Positions 22,601-28,625 of a stretch of 64,000 bases of DNA are shown one piece after another. Within the stretch, counting starts at the first letter, position 1, and each line of letters starts with the position of its first letter. A program made the translations under genes and the position numbers. This DNA comes from Symsagittifera roscoffensis (taxonomy: Eukaryota > Xenacoelomorpha > Acoela > Convolutidae). The stretch covers positions 7,787,671 to 7,851,670 of the forward strand of contig NC_087064.1 of NCBI RefSeq assembly GCF_963678635.1, read 5' to 3'. Below the pieces are notes generated by a model. The model did no database searches. It saw only the letters and a list, made by a program, of their open reading frames with translations, and had not been told where the DNA came from.

Positions 22601-23347
22601 ACTACGCTGCTCGCAGTGTAATAAAAATTTGATAACAATAAATTTTATCGGTTTTGTGATAATATATACTATCTTTGTTTTTGTGTAATTTCATTCGAAG
22701 CGAAAAATTTTTCTCCCCCAGTTTTTGTCGTCTAGATTCAATTATTTTGCATTCTTCTAATTTGCTTGTCGCCCAATTTCCTAGGCATCAAAATATTAGC
22801 TGATTTGCTTGCTTTAAGTGCCAAAAACAGTTCATCATGATAAGCTGAACGGCTCCTATGTTGATCCTTTCCTGGTAAACAAATGACTGATCATAATAGT
22901 TCAAAAAAACTTACCTGATTCGCTCCTGGTGACGAGCAACTGTGTAATGGCTGACAAGCTGCACTCTGCCAAGAGCATCGTGTTATGACAAGTTTGCGGG
23001 CTAATTGGACCTTCCTCATGTTCGTCATCATCCGCGTCGCCATTCAAGTTTTGATAACTATCTTCTGAAATAATGCTTCTATCTTGACGAACCATTGCTA
23101 CACTAACACTACCACCGTTAACAACGCTTACAGTAGTTTCACTGTTGTTAGTTGTTTCATGCGGAGTAAGATTCACTTCTGATTTCATTTTGTGGTCACT
23201 GTTTGCATGAGGCTCACAAGGAGAAGGTACCGGCCACTTAATACTTGTAGACTGTGACGAGTCAGTGTTACTTTTCGAGTTTGCAGTACTCCCTCCGTTT
23301 AAAAAAGGATTGCTAGAAGTCGCAGACTCAATTTCTTCAACCTTCAT
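7380..23347 (-). CDS. MYO1D-like: Class I myosin, Myo1D/1G type, ATPase motifs lost (12 exons)
   Basis: Exons: 22915-23347, 19764-20501, 19424-19618, 18927-19106, 15021-15239, 14431-14586, 13963-14289, 13054-13232, 11394-11755, 10737-10879, 8800-8992, 7380-7698. They total 3,444 nt, giving 1,147 aa. Class I myosins link actin to membranes; Myo1D also sets left-right asymmetry in animals. Visible parts are an acidic Ser/Thr-rich extension (about 1-125), motor (about 126-810), one good IQ motif (about 850-867), MRDYGKTLRWP after the IQ as in Myo1D/G, and a TH1 membrane-binding tail (about 960-1147). The P-loop position reads YGSSHRGRE instead of GESGAGKT; switch I lacks NxNSSRFGK; switch II DIYGFE is replaced by VIDCPG. 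ATP turnover therefore looks impossible. Frame and splice sites are intact, so it is probably expressed as a pseudoenzyme. The start Met follows an in-frame TAA two codons upstream. Confidence 0.85.
8534..8734. mobile_element. Non-autonomous DNA transposon (MITE), hAT-like
   Basis: Inverted ends GGCTCTTTTTCCTTTTC... and ...GAAAAGGAAAAAGAGCC continue into CCCCCACC / GGTGGGGG. The exact 8-bp direct repeat GAAAACTG flanks it at 8526-8533 and 8735-8742. The element is 201 bp with no coding capacity and lies in myosin intron 11. An 8-bp duplication fits hAT-type transposition. Confidence 0.8.
8800..8992 (-). CDS. MYO1D-like: Myosin exon 11: TH1 tail
   Basis: EILFSCLARKVSKRGK and RAFLFTDHYIYKFD align to the NVLFSCHVRKVNR / RAIFVTDRHLYKMD strands of the TH1 (myosin I tail) domain, which binds acidic phospholipids. 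Acceptor GATAG, donor CAA|GTTAGT. Confidence 0.9.
9108..9242. repeat. Long near-perfect hairpin
   Basis: Two 61-nt arms (9108-9168 and 9182-9242) pair with only two mismatches around a 13-nt loop. It lies in myosin intron 10 on the transcribed strand, so it would fold in pre-mRNA. An 8-bp direct repeat CAACTACT occurs at 9088-9095 and 9256-9263, which could be a target-site duplication of a foldback MITE. The near-identity of the arms suggests recent origin or constraint. Confidence 0.85.
9639..9709 (-). tRNA. tRNA-Pro(TGG)
   Basis: The 71-nt cloverleaf has acceptor stem GGGACAG/CTGTCCC, A-box region TGGTCTAGTGGTATGATT, anticodon arm CTCGC-TTTGGGT-GCGAG with anticodon TGG, and T arm CCGGG-TTCAATT-CCCGG. 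All stems pair fully. It sits inside myosin intron 10 on the same strand. It should be transcribed by RNA polymerase III from its internal A and B boxes. CCA is not encoded, as expected in eukaryotes. Confidence 0.95.
10195..10400 (+). repeat. Dispersed repeat family B (copy 2, partial)
   Basis: CATAGCCAATAGACAGTTGG and GGCCTTAAAGCTCTTCTAGA match the opening part of the copy at 11.93 kb. The right half of the family is missing. It is in myosin intron 10. Confidence 0.45.
10737..10879 (-). CDS. MYO1D-like: Myosin exon 10: start of TH1 tail, GC donor
   Basis: VAMEVLSPIRIDLALNRRWQ aligns to VAAVEMLKGQRADLGLQRAWEGNYL of Myo1D. The only phase-compatible donor is CTCG|GCAAGT, a GC-AG intron with the expected extended consensus. 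The overlapping GT at 10731-10732 would put the next exon out of frame. Confidence 0.8.
10917..10951. repeat. (CA)n/(CACG)n microsatellite
   Basis: A run of CA dinucleotides passes into CGCA tetranucleotides. It lies 40 nt upstream of exon 10's acceptor in the myosin gene. Confidence 0.85.
11394..11755 (-). CDS. MYO1D-like: Myosin exon 9: converter, IQ neck
   Basis: IQKMWRGSLARQRY is a textbook IQ motif (calmodulin-type light chain binding). The second IQ, near VRKFRAWKFKMYL, is degenerate. MRDYGKTLRWPVAP matches the MRDYGKHVKWPxPP signature that follows the neck in Myo1D/Myo1G. Donor CT|GTAAGA, phase 2. Confidence 0.9.
11930..12300 (+). repeat. Dispersed repeat family B (copy 3)
   Basis: It shares AACCCAATTTGAGAAAACTG, TTTTGCTGTTTGATAGACGA and TTTGCCTTGTTTTAGCAAAG, in order, with the copy at 20.55-20.93 kb. 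It is in myosin intron 8 and noncoding. Confidence 0.55.
13054..13232 (-). CDS. MYO1D-like: Myosin exon 8: end of motor
   Basis: FLARYKMLTQYTWPNF aligns to FLHRYKMISEFTWPN of Myo1D. Acceptor TTTTGCAG, donor AAG|GTAGAA, switching from phase 1 to phase 0. Confidence 0.9.
13278..13499. mobile_element. Non-autonomous DNA transposon (MITE), hAT-like
   Basis: Inverted ends CAGTGATGTCCA and TGGATATCACTG (one mismatch) are flanked by the exact 8-bp direct repeat ACAGCGGT at 13270-13277 and 13500-13507. The interior is AT-rich and built of AATTGGTTTAA-like palindromic words. It is 222 bp long and lies in myosin intron 7, 45 nt from exon 8. Confidence 0.85.
13963..14289 (-). CDS. MYO1D-like: Myosin exon 7: actin-binding part
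   Basis: It begins VDGFLHHN (compare IGFIDKN). LASKLKLFTNQ and DSYFVCCFDPR align to the NLASKEPYYVRCIKPND region. The usual RCIKPN is degenerate (CCFDPR), another departure at a conserved myosin site. Acceptor TTCAG and donor CAG|GTGAGA. Confidence 0.8.
14431..14586 (-). CDS. MYO1D-like: Myosin exon 6
   Basis: FKIKHSWGQVLYT aligns to the myosin FRIRHYAGDVVYS block. Acceptor GTTTAG and donor CAG|GTTAGT. There is no long ORF over this exon, which is why simple ORF calls miss it; phases on both sides require it. Confidence 0.85.
15021..15239 (-). CDS. MYO1D-like: Myosin exon 5: NYCNE block
   Basis: ELCANYCNEAMHLQF aligns to the near-invariant QFCINYCNEKLQQLF, and FKGMLSILDEG to HKGIIAILDDA. 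This exon anchors the class assignment. Donor GAAG|GTATCT, phase 1 to phase 1. Confidence 0.9.
15415..16130 (+). repeat. Diverged tandem repeat, about 160-bp period
   Basis: The block TTTTCGAGAAAAGTCAAAAA, or a relative of it, recurs at about 15530, 15690, 15855 and 16030, each followed by a CGGTCA-like block and a GAGGGTCA/GAGAGCGATAA block. A fifth related unit is at 30.60-30.72 kb. Units are strongly diverged and lie in myosin intron 4. ORFs across it are chance. Confidence 0.5.
16495..16702 (-). repeat. tRNA-like dispersed repeat
   Basis: The minus strand of about 16497-16560 shows an A-box-like CAGCCTAGAGGTAACG and a B-box GGGTTCGAGTCTGAC, with an anticodon-arm-like TGCC..GGCA. The acceptor stem does not pair, so it is not a functional tRNA. 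The right part, TTCACGGCAAAAAAGTCTAG ... CACTTGC..GCAAG, is shared with 28.56-28.62 and 29.63-29.69 kb. Confidence 0.5.
17400..17660 (-). repeat. tRNA-Met-like dispersed repeat (copy 3)
   Basis: The core (about 17413-17486, minus strand) reads as a tRNA: GTCCGTGGCTGAGTGGTTA, then GAGA-CTCATAA-TCTC with CAT as anticodon, then a T arm with GGTCGAACCC. It ends at CTGCTCGCAAGTGT (about 17647-17660). It is in myosin intron 4. Confidence 0.65.
17757..18160. repeat. Two diverged direct repeats about 305 bp apart
   Basis: About 17757-17842 and 18062-18155 share GGCATTCAAA, ATCTCAAAAGTAC and AAATARGCCGACA words in order. They may be two copies of one small element in myosin intron 4. Confidence 0.4.
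18927..19106 (-). CDS. MYO1D-like: Myosin exon 4: ends at altered switch II
   Basis: EKTFTWVVEKFNSCL aligns to the ERLFCWIVTRIND block. The exon ends in TLNVIDCPG, where myosins have GVLDIYGFE (about 18927-18948). The switch II Asp and Gly of DIYGFE are not conserved in register. Donor G|GTTAGT. Confidence 0.85.
19424..19618 (-). CDS. MYO1D-like: Myosin exon 3: motor helices
   Basis: LWSVIAALILLGQVDFE aligns to the ILAAILHLGNLKF block conserved in all myosins. Acceptor TTAAG and donor G|GTACGT, phase 1 to phase 1. Confidence 0.85.
19764..20501 (-). CDS. MYO1D-like: Myosin exon 2: motor with altered P-loop and switch I
   Basis: It opens with GIFYTNVGNEVLVCTLP, aligning to the IYTYIGxVLVSVNPY strand of myosins. 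The P-loop equivalent is 20224-20250 and has no GKT. The switch I equivalent is about 20056-20094, where NSSRFGK is absent. The following PIGAKINSLLI aligns to the PIGGHINNYLLE strand, so the fold register holds on both sides of the lost motifs. Acceptor GCTTAG and donor G|GTTAGT; phase 1 at both ends. Confidence 0.85.
20545..20930 (+). repeat. Dispersed repeat family B (copy 4)
   Basis: It matches copy 3 over CCAATTTGAGAAAACTGGAT and TTTAACAAAGGAAATAAATT. It ends in AAGAGTCTGAACTACGTTCA TCGACTCTT, a short inverted repeat also found near 5.31 and 12.92 kb. It is in myosin intron 1, directly upstream of exon 2. Confidence 0.55.
21180..21547 (-). repeat. tRNA-Met-like dispersed repeat (copy 4)
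   Basis: The core is at about 21277-21350 (minus strand). AAGCAGCTCTATAAA lies on the left; the right end is GGCTAGTGTAATAA (about 21536-21549). It lies in myosin intron 1, followed within 200 bp by two further copies. Confidence 0.65.
21720..22273 (-). repeat. tRNA-Met-like dispersed repeat (copy 5), interrupted
   Basis: It starts GAGGCGAAGCTTCGCTTTTC, then ACACTAGCGAGAACACGAC, and ends CCCGCAAGTGTAA. The core is partly deleted (about 21830-21890). A 180-bp element (22005-22184) interrupts it. Removing that insert rejoins the family sequence, which dates the insertion after the repeat. Confidence 0.65.
22005..22184. mobile_element. MITE nested in a tRNA-like repeat
   Basis: The ends GGCTTGTTTTCACCCCCCTC and GTGGGAGAAAGTGGAAAAGAGCC are imperfect inverted repeats. 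They resemble those of the element at 8534-8734. ACACTTT flanks it directly on both sides (21998-22004 and 22185-22191). The uninterrupted host repeat is known from copies at 21.2 and 22.3 kb. Confidence 0.7.
22285..22620 (-). repeat. tRNA-Met-like dispersed repeat (copy 6)
   Basis: It starts CACTAACGAGAACAC and ends CTGCTCGCAGTGTAATAA. The core at 22378-22445 keeps the A box (GTGGCGGAGTGGTTAGTGCG) while the anticodon arm is changed. It is adjacent to copy 5 in myosin intron 1. Confidence 0.65.
22915..23347 (-). CDS. MYO1D-like: Myosin exon 1: N-terminal extension
   Basis: It encodes residues 1-144 and ends with donor CAG|GTAAGT in phase 1. The first 125 residues or so are rich in Ser, Asn, Asp and Glu and are not part of a usual Myo1. 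From about residue 125 the text (MLLAECSLSAITQLLVTR) fits the start of a myosin head, just before the GRIYTYIG strand that opens exon 2. Confidence 0.75.
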
Positions 23348-23609
23348 CGTTTAAAAAAACTCATCTGATTTTTTTAAATTGAACACAAGTATGGCAATAA
23401 AGCCGAAAAGCAATCTGTAATTTCCGAAACTGAAATGAACTGAAAACAATACTGTTCTTTGAGCGCTGTTCTGCAAGTAATACTCGCTTGAAATTAACAG
23501 AATTTTTTTTTCGAAATGTCAAATTTCATAAATTGAGTTCAACTAAAATTCTGGTTGCATCAAAGAAAAATCAATGTCACCTAGCTTAAACGGAATTAAT
23601 CGACAGAGG

Positions 23610-23880
23610 GATTTACCATAATTGATTCAAGCAAACTCCCTGCAGCTGCAGCGGATAACGTTAAATCTTTTTGGTTCACTTTTTCAGTCACTAGCAGACC
23701 TAATGGAATCACTTAAAAATGTTACACATTAATGGCAGAAACCAATTTAATAATGAGAATAACTCGAATTTAAACCAAATTAACGAACAAATTAGACAAC
23801 CATTTTACCCAATATGCAAGCCGTCTTCAGCACCTGCAGACTCAGCCAACGCTTTTTCTAGGAAAGAGGGAAACTGAAAA
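23610..23880 (-). other. Two exon-like segments, gene not recognised
   Basis: On the minus strand, TTTTTTCAG precedes a short open stretch (about 23810-23871) starting FPSFLEKALAESAG. A second open stretch, LLVTEKVNQKDLTLSAAAAG... (about 23620-23707), follows an ATTAG acceptor and meets GTAAAT. They join in frame only if the donor is CTGCAG|GTGCTG. I do not recognise the product. They could be parts of a small gene between QTRT1 and the myosin, or chance. Confidence 0.25.
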
Positions 23881-23890
23881 AATAATAATA

Positions 23891-25055
23891 AGTAGCTTCA
23901 AATGAGAATATTGAAAACGCCTGTTAAAAAGGTAGATTGAAAGAGTGCAAAAGGGAAGTCATGAAAAAAAAAACGAGAATCAAAACAACGTTGTTTTATC
24001 AGCAAAAACAATTCATAGGAAGCAGTTTTCCAAAAATAGCTGCTTTATGTCAACAAAAACGTGTGGGTAAGCGCGGGGGAATAATTGCATCCGCCCGAGG
24101 AGGCTAGAAGGTTCACTGCCTCTTGCTTCTTCCGATGTTTCCTTGCCTCCATTATCGATATTTGTCAAACGTATTTTCGATTATTTAAGGAAATTTACCA
24201 ACTGCTTAGTTACCAAGGCAGCAGCAGCAATCCTTTTATGTGCTGTTTAAGGAAAGCAGCTATGTTTTTAGCTGTGCATCCAACTCTCAAAATACACTCA
24301 AACAAAACCCTTTCAAATAAACGCAATATCAGTCGAAGCTTATAGAATTTCTGGTTTCAAAAACTGAAATATAGAAAGACAGCAAAACACATGGTTTTTG
24401 CCGTCTTTGTCAGTATAATTCAACTTAGTACTGAATAGAATGTGGGCTAAGAGGCCGTAAGTTGTCCCAATCACCGTCCAAAACATTGAATCACCGTCCT
24501 TTCAACTATTGAAAATGATTCAAGACTGTTTTTCGGCAACGGGGACTAAAGAAGTCAAGCGAAAACAAAGTAAATTCAAGAAGTGCCCAGCAGCAGTTGC
24601 AGCTGCTTCAGAAGAATCTTTGAAAATTTTCATAGGTTTATCTCATTCTGCCTTACAATGAAAATATTATAACAAAAAAATTCCAGGTAAGACAATGAAC
24701 ACTAATAAGTCTCGGAACAAAAATTACGAGGAAGTAGCAAAGCCGACAATATTTGAGCACGCACCCGTTCACATAAAAAATTCATTCAAACTCAATAAAA
24801 AATCCAGTCTCCCACTCAAACCACACACGCTCAAACTTTTATCGTTAATCAAACGGCGCAATCTCAGGCCACTTATATACCACTTATACACTGATATAAG
24901 GTAGGCGATACCTATTGAGCCAAAAAGGAAAACGAAAAAAAATTGGAGTTGGTACATCAACAACCAACATAAATCAAATACGAATAAAATGCAGTCTCGC
25001 TAAAAAAATAAGTATTTTGGCTGACGATAACCAATATTTTAGAAAATGGTTGTGA
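23891..25055. other. Intergenic sequence, nothing recognised
   Basis: AT-rich sequence between the myosin 5' region and QTRT1 3' region. Only short chance ORFs were seen. A GTTTGATAACGCTGGCC-like word near 25.1 kb recurs at 18.54 kb. Confidence 0.4.
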
Positions 25056-25061
25056 TTTATT
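25056..25061 (-). terminator. Candidate poly(A) signal of QTRT1
   Basis: TTTATT on plus is AATAAA on the gene strand, about 118 nt beyond the stop codon. Support is positional only. Confidence 0.4.
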
Positions 25062-25178
25062 TGAAACAAGTTGTTTAAATGTAAAAAGTCTGTTCCGATT
25101 TGATAACGCTGGCCAATCGGAAGCGTAGTATAATATGTGATAGCTCAAAACAATATTTTCAATAAGACTCACAAAAAA

Positions 25179-26456
25179 TCATTTCACGTCAACTCCAACA
25201 GATGATAGAGCTTCTGTAACCCAAACAGGATAATCACCTTTAGGGAACTGCAGCTGAATGAAACTTTTAATAAAATTTGGAAATGTATCTGAGATAATTG
25301 CACTGCGAACATTCTCCATGAGCTGCAGCTGAAAAGCCACATTGTGAATGGAGAGCAGCGATGCAGCGCATGAGTTCGGCTGACTAATAAGTTCGTTCAG
25401 ATAAGAGCGTGAGAACCTCTTACATGTACAGCAAGGGCAGTCGTCTTCGATTGGAGAAAAGTCAAACTTGAAGATTTCCTGAGTTAATTTCAGAGATCCG
25501 CCTTTTTTAACTAAAGCAGTGCCAAAACGAGCTGTCCTTGTTGGAAAAACACAATCAAACATGTCAACACCAAGTGCAACACATACCACTAGATCTACTG
25601 CGTAACCTACACCCATGCAGTACCTCGGCTTGTTTTCTGGTAACAGGTCTGTGCATAGCGACACCACGCGCCAGAAATCCTGTTTCTCCTCGCCTCCGCT
25701 AAGACCGCCAATTGCATAGCCAGGAACATTCTTATCTCGTTTCATCATCTCAGCGCAACAGATCTTTCGAAGTTCGTGTTGCAGACCACCTTGTATGATA
25801 GCGAACAAATTTTGTCGTTCAGTATTTTTATGTGCTGCAATACAACGATCAAGCCACCTGATTGATCGCCACATTGCTTCCTCTACTCTCTCGCCTTCAG
25901 TCAACACATGAACAACGTCGTCTAATTGCATAATTATATCAGCTCCAAGTTGATTCTGAATCTGAATGCTTTTTTCAGGCGTCATGAGCAGCATATCATT
26001 TTGTTCTGTTCCTCCGTCAACATATTCAGCTATAGGTTGATTGCTTTTCTTTTCGCCGCTACTGTAAGGAGATTGAAACAAAACTCCGTTTTCATCAACG
26101 CTTGAAAGCTTGCTTAGAGATACCATTTGGAAACCTCCGCTATCGGTGAGAACACTGCGTTCCCAATTCATAAGCTTATGCACACCACCAGCACGCTCAA
26201 CAGTATCTGCGCCTGGCCTTATTCCTAAATGATAGGTGTTGCTTAGCATTATTTCGCATCCCAACGTCTTCAACTGTTCAGTTAGAACTCCTTTCAAAGT
26301 TGCAGCTGTTCCCACAGGCATAAATACTGGAGTGTATAACTTACCAACAGGGCAATGCGGAAGGATAAGATTTGCAACTCGCGCTTTTGTAACGGAACAC
26401 TTCGCTTCAACAATGAAGCTTAAGGCTTCCCCAGAATATTTAGCACAGTTACTCAT
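25179..26456 (-). CDS. QTRT1: Queuine tRNA-ribosyltransferase catalytic subunit 1
   Basis: With QTRT2 it exchanges guanine 34 for queuine in tRNAs with GUN anticodons. The single uninterrupted frame shows [38 protein letters not shown] (active-site Asp), [38 protein letters not shown] and the nucleophile block [17 protein letters not shown]. The zinc ligands are CPCCTC plus HNVAFQ. I start at Met 26454-26456 (425 aa): this gives the family's usual N-terminus and follows an acceptor-like TTACTTTCAAG. An upstream in-frame Met (26523-26525) would add 23 hydrophobic residues that could act as a mitochondrial presequence. An insertion of about 20 residues ([20 protein letters not shown]) sits between the SPY and LMTPEKS blocks, where animal enzymes have a short loop. 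The gene is intronless across the coding region. Confidence 0.93.
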   Translation of the reverse strand: MSNCAKYSGEALSFIVEAKCSVTKARVANLILPHCPVGKLYTPVFMPVGTAATLKGVLTEQLKTLGCEIMLSNTYHLGIRPGADTVERAGGVHKLMNWERSVLTDSGGFQMVSLSKLSSVDENGVLFQSPYSSGEKKSNQPIAEYVDGGTEQNDMLLMTPEKSIQIQNQLGADIIMQLDDVVHVLTEGERVEEAMWRSIRWLDRCIAAHKNTERQNLFAIIQGGLQHELRKICCAEMMKRDKNVPGYAIGGLSGGEEKQDFWRVVSLCTDLLPENKPRYCMGVGYAVDLVVCVALGVDMFDCVFPTRTARFGTALVKKGGSLKLTQEIFKFDFSPIEDDCPCCTCKRFSRSYLNELISQPNSCAASLLSIHNVAFQLQLMENVRSAIISDTFPNFIKSFIQLQFPKGDYPVWVTEALSSVGVDVK

Positions 26457-27119
26457 AAAACTCTTGAAAGTAATATGTGATAATGAAGTAATTGATAGTA
26501 ATGAACAAGGGAAGAATTTGAGCAAACGTTAGCATTTGTTTGGGATTAGATAACAAATATCCGATTTTTTTAGTGGTTATCAGAAGGTAAAACGCAAGCA
26601 AAATTTACATCACTATTGCTTCCTCACGTCATGCAGTCAATAATCCTTCAAACTGTATAGATTGTACACCTCGAAAATGTACCCCAAAAACGAAACGAGC
26701 AGAGATGAGTTTGAGGGTGGTTTAAACTCTTAGCACCAACTTTATTTCAGCAAATTTGAAAAAAAGATGAGAGCAGATTAATCCCCTGACGCGTGTTTGC
26801 GGTGCCAGTCGACTATTTACAAAAAAAACAATAGATTGTTAACCAAACTTCGAAATGAAATTATTAGTTGCATTTGAGCGGGAACAGGGTGAGTTTGAAA
26901 ATTCCGCCGTTATTACAGTTGGAATCTTTTAAAATCTCCTTGCGGTGAAACCACTTCTGGTAATTTAAACTTTTGAACTCATTGGGACGTTCTTTCGAGG
27001 CTTAGTTAGCATCCTTTGTTACTGCTGCCTTGATTTTAAATCTAATAGATCTCTCCAATGAATTCGATTCTATTGATCATTAGTTTCTGCGAAAGCTTAC
27101 AATTTTTCTTTAAATGAAA
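26457..27119. other. Intergenic sequence, nothing recognised
   Basis: Presumed QTRT1 promoter side. No second gene on the plus strand could be supported, and no distinctive promoter element stands out. Confidence 0.4.
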
Positions 27120-28015
27120 CTAGATGGAGAGATGACTGTATCAATGGCTGGACAAAACGATGGCTTGCTGGACGGAAAGGTGATGCATATTTGAATGAAC
27201 TGCTGGTTGGATCAATGGATTGGTAGATTGATGGACTGATGGATTGCTGGAGGTACGGATGGATGGCTGGTTGGATCGATGGATAACTTGATAGATGGAT
27301 GGCTGAATGGATAGATGGATGGCTGGCTGCATTGATTAAAGATGGGTGGCTAGATGGATATCGGCTGGATAGATTGCTAGTTGCATGGATAGATGATAAT
27401 GTCTTGATGTAGAGATGGTTGAGTTGGACATTGGATGGAAGAATGAATGGATGGAAGAATGAATGGATGGAAGAATGAATAGATGCATGGCTGGCTGGGA
27501 AAACAGATGGCTAGGAGATCGATGGAAAGCAGGCCGATCGCATTGGTGGGCGATGTATGACTTATATTGCTGGTTAGATTGATTGACGGATGACGTATGG
27601 CTAGATAGATAGATGGCTTGATGGATGGACAGATAGCTGAACAAATGGCTGTGTGTAAGAATGGATTGCTGGAAGGTTAAATGAATGGCTTTATGGATGT
27701 ATGAACGGATAGAAGGATGACTGCATAGATGCCTGGATGGATTAATGGATGGCTGGACACACGGCTGGATGGACGAATGGTTTGATGGATGGGTAGATGG
27801 CTGGATGAATGAAAGTCTGAGTGCCTCAATAGATGGATGGCTGGATAGATAATGGAGGGATAGACGATAGTGGCAAGATAGATACATGGCTGGATGGCTT
27901 GAGGATGGATGGCGTTTTGTATGGGTGGTTGGGTGAATGAATGGCTGACTAAAGGGTAGATTGCTGGAGGGACAGATACATCGCTTGATAGAAGGCTGGT
28001 TAGATTGATAGACGA
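27120..28015 (+). repeat. G-rich GGAT/GGCT simple-repeat array
   Basis: About 900 bp of 4-bp words (GGAT, GGCT, AGAT, GAAT) in irregular order on the plus strand. The minus strand gives long Ser/His/Pro/Ile frames only because ATCC/AGCC words avoid stops. It joins a C-rich array at 28.04 kb. The same pair is seen at 57.3-59.2 kb. Confidence 0.9.
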
Positions 28016-28039
28016 TGGTTGGCTTACGGATAGCTTGAT

Positions 28040-28320
28040 GTCCGGCCTGGCTTTACCCTGCCCTTCCTTGCGCTGCCCTAGTCTACCTGACCCCTCGTCG
28101 ACCTGCCCTGCCTCACACCTTTTCGTCCTGCCCGGCCTTGCACTACCCATCTTGCGCTGCCCTACCCTGCTTTGCTCCTTCTGGACGACCTGCTGTAAAT
28201 TGATCTGTCTTGCCCCACTTCGGTCTACACAAGCGCTCCCCCAACCTACCTTGCTTCTCCTCGCCCTGCCTTACCTCGCGCTGCCCCATCTTGCCTTACG
28301 CTGCCCTGCCTCCAATGCCG
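28040..28320 (+). repeat. C-rich CTGCC/CTTGC simple-repeat array
   Basis: Words such as CCTTGCGCTGCCCTA and CTGCCTTACC recur for about 280 bp. The plus strand is pyrimidine-rich, a sharp skew reversal from the preceding array. Confidence 0.85.
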
Positions 28321-28449
28321 CTGATAGAACTCCTTAAAACAAAAGCAAGATACGCGATGAGGCAACTGAGCCGACAAACTTGAGCAGACAGACGAAAGTC
28401 CAACAATTCAACTTTTACCAATTCTGAAAAAATTTCCAATGCATACATA

Positions 28450-28625
28450 ACAAAAACCTCAGACCTCAGGGTTCACGGGCGACAGTGTTAGCTTTCGTCA
28501 AGTGCGAAGGAACATAGAATTTAAAAGGTTCAACAAAAAAGCAAGTTGAAAAACTTGAAAAAGTTGTTCACGGGGTCAAAAAGTCCAGCTCCCGATTACA
28601 AGAGACTTGCTCTCGCAAGTGCAAC
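28450..28625 (-). repeat. Short dispersed repeat related to 16.5-kb copy
   Basis: It contains GTTCACGGGG..AAAAAGTCCAGCTCCCG and the hairpin CACTTGC/GCAAGTG (ACTTGCTCTCGCAAGTG). A second fragment (29620-29690) has the same order. A tRNA-like core is barely visible. Confidence 0.4.

Noticed and set aside
27141-28150. Long Ser/His/Pro/Ile-rich minus-strand ORFs (up to 183 codons)
   Set aside because: They are the translation of GGAT/GGCT simple repeats, which contain few stops in any frame. No gene structure.
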